Positions 57,763 through 64,000 of a stretch of 64,000 nt of DNA are shown here, in pieces. Every line of letters begins with the position of its first letter. Within the stretch, counting starts at the first letter, position 1. The stretch comes from CBCXTT01 sp965178295 (GTDB lineage Bacteria > Pseudomonadota > Alphaproteobacteria > UBA7879), in assembly GCA_965178295.1 (NCBI GenBank), contig CBCXTT010000005.1, positions 62,001-126,000 of the forward strand, given 5' to 3'. The notes beneath the pieces are model-generated. The model was not told where the DNA came from and did no database searches. It saw only the letters and a list, made by a program, of their open reading frames with translations. The translations under genes were made by a program, and so were the position numbers.

Positions 57763-59010
57763 ATGACTCCATTCTTGAAACGTATATTCTCATTTGCAAC
57801 GATATATTGGTTTTTAGCGGCCTTATTTTACTTTTATCAGTATTTAATCCGTGTATCTGCAGGGGTCATGGTCGAGGACCTTATGCATGATTTTTCCATT
57901 ACGGCAACGACAATTGGTAGTATCATTGGTTTGTCTAGTATTACTTATGTATTGATGCAGATGCCCGCTGGAGCATTGACGGATTATTTTGGTGTTAAAA
58001 AACTTCTCTTTGTATCTAGCAGTATTTGCGCATTTGGTGCGTACTTGTTCAGCATTGCAGACAGTATGGGACTTTTGATGCTTGCACGTGTTTTTCTGGG
58101 AGGTGGATCTGCCTTTGCCTTTGTTGGGGCAACAAAAATTATATCCATGTATTTTCCGAAAAATCGTCTGGGGCTTTTTGTATCGCTCACGATTTTTGTA
58201 GGATCTTCTGGCGGCGTCGTAGGTAATGGCCCTTTGGCGCATTTGGTAAGCAATATTGGCTGGCGTGATTCTATGCAAGTTGTGGCCATTGGTGGTTTTG
58301 TTTTAAGTGTGTTCATATGGTTTATGGGATGGCGTAAAAAAGAGGTTGAGAACGCACATGTGCGGGTAGACCGTGATCTGGGCATTCTGGATGGTGTACG
58401 GCATTGCCTTAAAACAAAGCCTATTTTGTTGATTGCTGCATGGGGGTTTTGCATATATATGCCCATATGTGTTTTTGCCGATTCTTGGGGCGTGCCCTAC
58501 CTTATGAAGGTGTATTCCTTGTCCAGGTCTCATGCGGCGGGCCATGTTTCTGTTATTTATACGGGTATTTTTCTGGGCAGCTTGTTTTACGGGTGGCTTG
58601 CGATCGTTTCTCAAAACTATCGTGTGATTTTTCTATCATCAACGGCAGGGTTGTTTATCCTTTTTTTTATCATTCTTTGGGCACCGGAAGAAATCCGTTG
58701 GATGATGGATGTCTTTTTTTTCTTTATTGGCTGCCTTGTAAGTGTTCAACTTCTGATGTTTCCAGCAGCTGCGCAGTATGCGCCTATTCAGATGACAGCC
58801 TCAGTTGTTGGTGTTGTAAATACAACGACAATGATTAGTGGGGCTGTATTCCAAAAAATTGTAGGATTGCTTGTTGATATAATTTGGGACGGAACTATGT
58901 ATGAAGGAGTTCCTGTGTATGCAGCATACTGTTATCAGCGGCCTTTAAATATTATTCTGGTGATGATGATGTTAGGGACCGGTATTGCCTATTTAATGCC
59001 TCGTCGCTAA
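57763..59010 (+). CDS. major facilitator superfamily transporter
   Basis: An inner-membrane carrier of about 415 residues with twelve hydrophobic segments. The family signature between helices 2 and 3 reads MPAGALTDYFGVKKLLFVSS. YLIRVSAGVMVEDLMHDFSI near the start resembles the anion/sugar-phosphate-type subgroup common in intracellular bacteria. GGSAFAFVGATKIISMYFPK and SSGGVVGNGPLAHLV lie in helices 4-5. The start is ATG 57763; TTG 57754 is possible but too close to AAGGA. Substrate unknown; uptake of a host metabolite is a reasonable guess. It stands alone, 42 bp before dusB. Confidence 0.85.
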   Translation: MTPFLKRIFSFATIYWFLAALFYFYQYLIRVSAGVMVEDLMHDFSITATTIGSIIGLSSITYVLMQMPAGALTDYFGVKKLLFVSSSICAFGAYLFSIADSMGLLMLARVFLGGGSAFAFVGATKIISMYFPKNRLGLFVSLTIFVGSSGGVVGNGPLAHLVSNIGWRDSMQVVAIGGFVLSVFIWFMGWRKKEVENAHVRVDRDLGILDGVRHCLKTKPILLIAAWGFCIYMPICVFADSWGVPYLMKVYSLSRSHAAGHVSVIYTGIFLGSLFYGWLAIVSQNYRVIFLSSTAGLFILFFIILWAPEEIRWMMDVFFFFIGCLVSVQLLMFPAAAQYAPIQMTASVVGVVNTTTMISGAVFQKIVGLLVDIIWDGTMYEGVPVYAAYCYQRPLNIILVMMMLGTGIAYLMPRR

Positions 59011-59052
59011 ATTATACAGATTAATGTTGCACAATTTTTAAGCAGAGCTATA

Positions 59053-60060
59053 ATGACTTTTATGATAAACATGCCCCCCCTTTCTATTGGTAATATTACC
59101 GTACAAGATCCTGTAATCCTGGCCCCCATGTCTGGAGTGACGGATTTGCCGTTTCGTAAACTTGTGAAATCCCAAGGCGTGGGACTAGTGATTTCAGAAA
59201 TGATTGCGAGTGAGGCGATGGTTCGAGAAACAAGACGATCTATGAAAATGATCGAAACTAGTCCAGAAGAATGGCCGATGGCGGTGCAATTGGCAGGATG
59301 CGATCCATTGGTTATGGCAGATGCTGCGCGATTGAATGTAGAGCGTGGGGCGTCAATCATTGATATCAATATGGGGTGCCCAGTAAAAAAAGTGGTGAAT
59401 GGTCATGCAGGGTCCGCACTAATGCGGAATGTGCAGCATGCGGGTAAAATTATTGAGGCGACAGTAAGAGCTTCTAATGTCCCGGTGACGCTGAAGATGC
59501 GAACGGGGTGGGAAGATGCTACGCGCAACGCCCCAGAGCTCGCACGCATTGCAGAAGGTGCAGGCGTACAAATGATCACCGTGCACGGACGCACACGTTG
59601 CCAATTATATAATGGTCACGCAGACTGGGAATTTGTACGCCAAGTAAAAGAGGCTGTGCGTGTTCCCGTGATTGTAAATGGGGATATTAGAACACTCGAA
59701 GATGTTGAGGAGGCTCTTTCTATCTCAGGCGCAGATGGTGTGATGGTTGGTCGTGGCGTGTATGGGCGCCCATGGTTCTTGTCTCAAGTTATGGCATATG
59801 TGCGGGATGGGACACGCATTTCTGACCCAAGTTTGGAAGAAAAAGTACGCTTAATAGAGTGGCATATCACGGAAATGGTTGAGCACTATGGCGAGATAAC
59901 CGGTGTGCGCATGGTGCGTAAGCATCTTGGGTGGTATAGCAAGGGTCTGCCATCATCGGCTGAATTTCGTGTTGCAGTTAATAATGCACAACAAGGCCCG
60001 CAAGACGTGCAGGCGCTGATCCAAAAATTTTTCTATCCTATAATTGAACAGTCTGCCTAA
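59053..60060 (+). CDS. dusB: tRNA-dihydrouridine synthase DusB
   Basis: An FMN enzyme that reduces uridine in the tRNA D-loop. The 335-residue protein has VILAPMSGVTDLPFRKLVKS, the catalytic cysteine in IDINMGCPVKKVVNGHAGSA, VTLKMRTGWED, MITVHGRTRCQLYNGHADWE, VIVNGDIRTLEDVEEAL and the FMN-phosphate loop GADGVMVGRGVYGRPWF. In free-living alphaproteobacteria dusB (nifR3) starts the operon dusB-ntrB-ntrC-ntrY-ntrX. Here it is followed by a small Fis-like gene and then ntrY-ntrX. Full length. Confidence 0.96.
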   Translation: MTFMINMPPLSIGNITVQDPVILAPMSGVTDLPFRKLVKSQGVGLVISEMIASEAMVRETRRSMKMIETSPEEWPMAVQLAGCDPLVMADAARLNVERGASIIDINMGCPVKKVVNGHAGSALMRNVQHAGKIIEATVRASNVPVTLKMRTGWEDATRNAPELARIAEGAGVQMITVHGRTRCQLYNGHADWEFVRQVKEAVRVPVIVNGDIRTLEDVEEALSISGADGVMVGRGVYGRPWFLSQVMAYVRDGTRISDPSLEEKVRLIEWHITEMVEHYGEITGVRMVRKHLGWYSKGLPSSAEFRVAVNNAQQGPQDVQALIQKFFYPIIEQSA

Positions 60061-60081
60061 GAGATGTTTTAAGGAGCTTAA

Positions 60082-60336
60082 ATGACAGATAGTAATGTGC
60101 CACAGAAATGCATTTCCGATGTGTTTACGGAATACTTTGTACGCTGTTTTAGTGAGCAGAGAGAGATTCTCGAACTTAGAGATCTTCATGCACTGATTAT
60201 ATCAGAAGTGGAACGTCCTTTGATTCAGCAAGTTTTAAATGCAACAAGAGGCAATCAATCAAAGGCAGCAGAGATTTTGGGCATCAATCGCAATACATTG
60301 CGAAAAAAGATAGATAGCCTGAAGATGAATGTATAA
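60082..60336 (+). CDS. Fis-like helix-turn-helix protein, probably derived from the NtrC C-terminus
   Basis: An 84-residue protein, AAGGAG upstream, 21 bp after dusB. Its C-terminal half is the Fis/NtrC DNA-binding helix-turn-helix: GNQSKAAEILGINRNTLRKK. The preceding LRDLHALIISEVERPLIQQV matches the helix pair that precedes that domain in alphaproteobacterial NtrC and in enterobacterial Fis. There is no receiver or AAA+ domain. Its place between dusB and ntrY is that of ntrB-ntrC in relatives. Both a functional Fis-type nucleoid protein and a surviving NtrC end are possible. The good ribosome-binding site, own start and Fis-like length favour a real small protein. Confidence 0.85.
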   Translation: MTDSNVPQKCISDVFTEYFVRCFSEQREILELRDLHALIISEVERPLIQQVLNATRGNQSKAAEILGINRNTLRKKIDSLKMNV

Positions 60337-60357
60337 TTGCAAGCGTGACTTGAGACA

Positions 60358-62526
60358 ATGTTAGAACGCATCAAAACTACTATGGCTGTCTTTAATATTA
60401 GGCGATATTATGGCCTATACTTGATCTTGTTCTCTCTAGGCTTGGGTGTTATGACATATGTGTCTTTTACAAGAACGGACGCTTTTTCCACAACAACAAA
60501 TAAAGTTTTCTTGCTACTTGTCCTGGATCTCATTGTTTTACTTCTTTTGTGTGCAGCGATTGTGCGCAAAGTTGTTATTATGTGGGTGCGGCGTCAACAT
60601 GGTGATTCTGGCTCTAGATTACATATTCGCTTGTCAGCCTTATTCGGATTAGTGGCTGTTGTGCCATCTATTCTCATGATGGTTTTTTCCGTCTTGTTTT
60701 TTCATTATGGACTGAATGCATGGTTTGGTAATCAGATCAAACAAGGATTGCAAGAATCCTTAAATGTCGCCCAATCTTATTTGGAGGAGCATCAAAGCGT
60801 GATCAAAAAAGATGCGCATTTAATGGCACATGATATTGATATGAATGCGGGTGTACTGAAATTTCCTCAGGAAGATATTGATCATTACTTAACAGTGATG
60901 AGCGGCTTAAGAGATGTGACAGAGGCTATTCTTTTTGATAATACAGCCAATATTGTGGGACGGTCTGATTTGACTATTGCCCTGGCCTTTGATCCCATTT
61001 CTGAAAGCGCTGTTGCACAGGCTGATCAAGGTCAAGTGGCATTACTCACAAGTAATGACAAAGATCGTGTGCGTGCATTGGTGCGTTTAAAAAGCGATTC
61101 CCAGCTATATTTGTATGTTGGGCGCTTTATCGATGCCAAAGTATTGGAGCACCTAAGGCGTGTGGAAGGTGGCGTTGAACGATATTATTTGTTGGAGAAA
61201 ACGCAGTTTCATTTTAAAATAGCCTTTGCACTTATTTTTGTTCTTGTGAATCTTTTGTTATTGCTTGCAGCTGTATGGAGTGGATTGATTCTTGCTGATC
61301 GGCTGGTTGCCCCAATTGGTAAATTAATTGATGCAGCAGAAAAAATGCGCTCAGGCGATCTATCGATACGTGTACCCCTTGAGGATCAAAGGGATGAATT
61401 GCAAACATTGATGCGTGCTTTTAACAATATGGCAGAACGCCTAGAAGCGCAGCATAAAGCCCTCATGGCGGCAAACCAGGAAGTTGAAGAGCGACGACAT
61501 TTTATAGAGTCTGTATTATCGGGGGTTTCTGCTGGTGTTATGAGCCTTGATGCAGGGTTGAATTTAGAACTTTATAATGGTTCTGCCGAGGAAATTCTTA
61601 GTGAACCGTTGCGTGCAAAGGTTGGGAAGTCTATTCGTGCTAGTTTTCCAGAATTGCATTCTTTAATGGATGAGGTAAAAATTGCCGGTGGGTCGATAGA
61701 AAAAGAGCTAGATTTTATTGGACCAGAGGGGGCACAACGACTCATTGTACATGTTTTTCCTGAGCGTTTAGATGGCGCTGTATCTAGATATATTATTACC
61801 TTTGATGATGTGACGGACCTGATTGATGCGCAGCAAAAAGCTGCCTGGGGAGATGTTGCGCGACGAATTGCGCATGAGGTAAAAAATCCCCTCACTCCTA
61901 TTCAATTAGCAACTGAGCGCATTCGTTTGCAATACGGTTCTCAGATTACAGAGAATAAAGATACATTTGATTCGTGCGTGGATACAATTTTGAAATATGT
62001 TGACCAAATACGGGTATTAATCAATGAGTTTTCGGCCTTTGCGCGAATGCCACGTGCGCATAAAAAAAATGTGAACTTAACCGATCTTTGCACAGATATT
62101 GTAGCAGTGTATAAAACCGCATTTCCTAACTTTTCTTTTGAATTTTGCTCACCCGCTCAAGATATTATGTTCAGTTGTGATGATATGCAGATGCGTCAAG
62201 CTATTGTCAACACGTTGAAAAATGCGGTAGAATCTTTTATGTATCTAGAGCGACCCAACCCCCGTGTTTGTTTGACGCTGATTCAAAGTTCTAAACATGT
62301 GAAAGTGATTGTTACAGATAATGGTTGTGGCTTGCCGGCTGGTATGGATGCTCGTGATTTAACCAAGCCCTATGTTACGGCAGGAAAGGAAGGTACCGGT
62401 TTGGGGTTGGCAGTGACGCGGAAGATTATTCATGATCATCATGGAACTCTTCTGCTTAAGGATAACAAGGAAGACGGTATCACTGTGACAATGATGTTTA
62501 TACTGAGTGACAAAGATGACACATGA
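60358..62526 (+). CDS. ntrY: sensor histidine kinase NtrY
   Basis: The membrane kinase of the NtrY/NtrX pair, which in alphaproteobacteria responds to nitrogen, redox and envelope conditions. The 722-residue protein has three N-terminal membrane segments, an extracytoplasmic sensor part, a further membrane segment near residues 283-305 and a HAMP domain (ADRLVAPIGKLIDAAEKMRS). A PAS domain, an H-box WGDVARRIAHEVKNPLTPIQ with the phospho-accepting histidine, an N-box (AIVNTLKNAVESF) and the ATP-lid glycines (VTDNGCGLPAG, GTGLGLAVTRKI) follow. All catalytic boxes are intact. Its end overlaps ntrX. Confidence 0.95.
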   Translation: MLERIKTTMAVFNIRRYYGLYLILFSLGLGVMTYVSFTRTDAFSTTTNKVFLLLVLDLIVLLLLCAAIVRKVVIMWVRRQHGDSGSRLHIRLSALFGLVAVVPSILMMVFSVLFFHYGLNAWFGNQIKQGLQESLNVAQSYLEEHQSVIKKDAHLMAHDIDMNAGVLKFPQEDIDHYLTVMSGLRDVTEAILFDNTANIVGRSDLTIALAFDPISESAVAQADQGQVALLTSNDKDRVRALVRLKSDSQLYLYVGRFIDAKVLEHLRRVEGGVERYYLLEKTQFHFKIAFALIFVLVNLLLLLAAVWSGLILADRLVAPIGKLIDAAEKMRSGDLSIRVPLEDQRDELQTLMRAFNNMAERLEAQHKALMAANQEVEERRHFIESVLSGVSAGVMSLDAGLNLELYNGSAEEILSEPLRAKVGKSIRASFPELHSLMDEVKIAGGSIEKELDFIGPEGAQRLIVHVFPERLDGAVSRYIITFDDVTDLIDAQQKAAWGDVARRIAHEVKNPLTPIQLATERIRLQYGSQITENKDTFDSCVDTILKYVDQIRVLINEFSAFARMPRAHKKNVNLTDLCTDIVAVYKTAFPNFSFEFCSPAQDIMFSCDDMQMRQAIVNTLKNAVESFMYLERPNPRVCLTLIQSSKHVKVIVTDNGCGLPAGMDARDLTKPYVTAGKEGTGLGLAVTRKIIHDHHGTLLLKDNKEDGITVTMMFILSDKDDT

Positions 62527-63916
62527 GATTTTAGTTGTAGATGATCAAGAAGACATCCGTACGATGATTTCAGATTTATTGACGGATGCGGGATATGCAA
62601 CACGGACAGCGGCCGATAGTCAATCGGCGCTTGAGATGATTAGAAGCCACCCACCACATCTTGTGATTCTGGATATTTGGCTGAATGACAATCGCTTTGA
62701 TGGAATTGAAGTTCTGGATCGAATCAAGCAAAATTTTCCTAATGTTTTAGTCGTAATGATTAGTGGGCATGCCAATATAGAAACGGCGGTGTCTGCTCTT
62801 CAGAAAGGGGCTTACGACTTTATTGAAAAGCCCTTTCAGGTAGATCGCCTTTTGTCTATCACCGCGAAGGCTCTGGAGACAAGTAGATTACGTCGTGAAT
62901 TGCGAGAAATGAAGGAGAAAACAGTTGTTGTAACAGCGCTACAAGGCACATCGCCGAAGGTGCAAGCCTTGCATAAGCTTATTGATAAGGTGGCCGTAAA
63001 TAATAGCCGTATTCTGATCCAAGGAAGCCCTGGTGTTGGTAAAGCGATTGTTGCACGAGCTATTCATCATAAATCTTCTAGGTCTGGACAACCTTTTGTA
63101 ACAATCAATTGTGCCACGTTGGATAAAGATGCTTTATCTGAAACGTTATTTGGCGTAGAAAAGAATCACGGAAGCCTAGAGTTTTCGGTTCAACTTGGAG
63201 TGTTGGAACAAGTAAATGGGGGCACCTTATATCTAGATGATGTATCTGATATGCCGATAGAAATACAGGCGCGCATGGCGCAGATTTTGCAAGCTCAAAA
63301 GTTTAGGCGATTAGATGGGAGTCAGGATATTACAGTGGATTTACGTGTTGTGAGCTCAACATCTAAATCGTTAGAACAGATGATCTCTGATGGCTTATTT
63401 CGCCAAGATTTATACTATCGCTTAAATGTCGTGCCTATTCAGATTCCTCCACTGAAAGAGCGTCGTGAGGATATTATAGATCTTGCACGAGTGTTCCTGG
63501 ACGATGCAATGACAGCACAGGGGCGGAGTGATATTATTTTATCCGCTGATGCGAGGCAGGTTTTGAAGCGATATGACTGGCCGGGTAATGCGAGGCAACT
63601 GCGTAATGTAATGGAATGGGCTGTTATTATGTTACCGGACCTGAAAAAAGTCATTACAGCTGCAATGTTGCCCAGTGATATTCAAAGCGTGCATATTACT
63701 AATACAGCGGATGGGACTTCTCTGCAGCGAGATAATCTCATTAACGTGCCTATTCGTGAGGCCCGAGAACATTTTGAGCGTGAGTATATCGCGCGTCATA
63801 TCAGTCGGTTGGGAGGAAATATTGCTAAAACAGCTGAAGAGATAGGCATGGAACGCACAGCGCTGCATCGTAAAATAAAAACTCTGAATATTTCAACAAA
63901 AGAAGATAAATCTTGA
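62516..63916 (+). CDS. ntrX: response regulator NtrX
   Basis: The NtrC-family regulator paired with NtrY. I start at ATG 62516 (THEILVVDDQEDIRTMISDL, 466 residues); GTG 62507 is an alternative. The receiver domain has the phosphorylatable aspartate in HLVILDIWLND and lysine in FIEKPF. The AAA+ domain has Walker A GSPGVGKAIVARAIH and Walker B GGTLYLDDVSDMP. The GAFTGA loop that contacts sigma-54 is absent: the corresponding stretch reads GVEKNHGSLEFSVQLGVL. The Fis-type DNA-binding end reads GGNIAKTAEEIGMERTALHR. It is probably a sigma-70-linked regulator rather than a sigma-54 activator, as reported for other alphaproteobacterial NtrX. Confidence 0.94.
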   Translation: MTHEILVVDDQEDIRTMISDLLTDAGYATRTAADSQSALEMIRSHPPHLVILDIWLNDNRFDGIEVLDRIKQNFPNVLVVMISGHANIETAVSALQKGAYDFIEKPFQVDRLLSITAKALETSRLRRELREMKEKTVVVTALQGTSPKVQALHKLIDKVAVNNSRILIQGSPGVGKAIVARAIHHKSSRSGQPFVTINCATLDKDALSETLFGVEKNHGSLEFSVQLGVLEQVNGGTLYLDDVSDMPIEIQARMAQILQAQKFRRLDGSQDITVDLRVVSSTSKSLEQMISDGLFRQDLYYRLNVVPIQIPPLKERREDIIDLARVFLDDAMTAQGRSDIILSADARQVLKRYDWPGNARQLRNVMEWAVIMLPDLKKVITAAMLPSDIQSVHITNTADGTSLQRDNLINVPIREAREHFEREYIARHISRLGGNIAKTAEEIGMERTALHRKIKTLNISTKEDKS

Positions 63917-63939
63917 AGAGTGTTATATGTCAGAGATAG

Positions 63940-63985
63940 CATGCACGACATGTTGTAGTGAGCAATAGCATGTCGAAAATGCATG
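63940..63985 (+). terminator. hairpin downstream of ntrX, possible terminator
   Basis: CATGCA CGACATG (63940-63952) pairs with CATGTCG (63969-63975) and, after a bulge of four A, TGCATG (63980-63985). It lies 23 bp beyond the ntrX stop. No T-run follows. Confidence 0.4.
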
Positions 63986-64000
63986 AAAGCGCAGTTGTTG

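Noticed and set aside
57844..58466. Long minus-strand frames (144 and 160 codons) inside the MFS gene
   Set aside because: Shadows of the real gene: basic, Ser/Thr/His-rich translations without start signals.

Overview
The window looks like the chromosome of an intracellular alphaproteobacterium, of the Holosporales or Rickettsiales kind. Gene orders are alphaproteobacterial: tsaD | hemC-hemD-(mitofilin-like)-hemY; DUF3576 lipoprotein-leuS-lptE-holA; dnaN-recF-gyrB; sfsA-map-(radC remnant); fabD-fabG-acpP-fabF-mltG; dusB-(Fis-like)-ntrY-ntrX. A complete ATP/ADP translocase implies energy parasitism on a eukaryotic host. Several long stretches hold only gene debris, and some genes carry single-base frameshifts, as expected of a genome in reduction. 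The family assignments come from reading motifs; no database search was run.

Layout. 1-4065: the end of a TonB-dependent receptor gene, then a complete cobalamin/ferric-chelate ABC importer, undecaprenyl-diphosphatase (uppP) and a glutathione S-transferase. 4066-8719: a small secreted protein, ribosomal protein L31 (rpmE) and decayed genes. 8720-15046: tsaD and, divergently, the haem-synthesis operon ending in a DsbD-type thiol reductase. 15047-24298: an accessory island. It has a 414-bp tandem duplication of the dsbD 3' end, a secreted subtilisin-like protein with seven identical 91-residue C-terminal repeats, a poly(ADP-ribose) glycohydrolase (PARG)-like locus with two PARG-type domains and eight identical 29-residue repeats, and a broken two-partner-secretion transporter (TpsB). 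24299-27920: no intact gene. 27921-44921: a family-4 uracil-DNA glycosylase, leuS-lptE-holA, an RND efflux pair, dnaN-recF-gyrB and a class A penicillin-binding protein. 44922-49842: a radC remnant, map, sfsA, rnhA and the ATP/ADP translocase with a near-consensus promoter and a hairpin terminator. 50288-54641: fatty-acid synthesis cluster and mltG. 54642-57762: non-coding, with one P-loop-like remnant. 57763-64000: an MFS transporter, then dusB, a Fis-like protein and the NtrY/NtrX two-component system.

The main discovery candidate is the 15.5-22.4 kb island. Its two neighbouring putative effectors, one subtilase-like and one PARG-like, end in the same unrecognised domain of about 83 residues. 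It occurs seven times in the subtilase protein and once in the PARG protein. The PARG locus reads best as one ancestral protein (signal peptide, PARG domain 1, PARG domain 2, Lys/Ala/Pro repeats, shared module) interrupted by two one-base deletions. Signal peptides, an IQ-like motif and ADP-ribose chemistry all point outward to a eukaryotic host. A second point of interest is the Fis-like protein that sits exactly where other alphaproteobacteria carry ntrB-ntrC.
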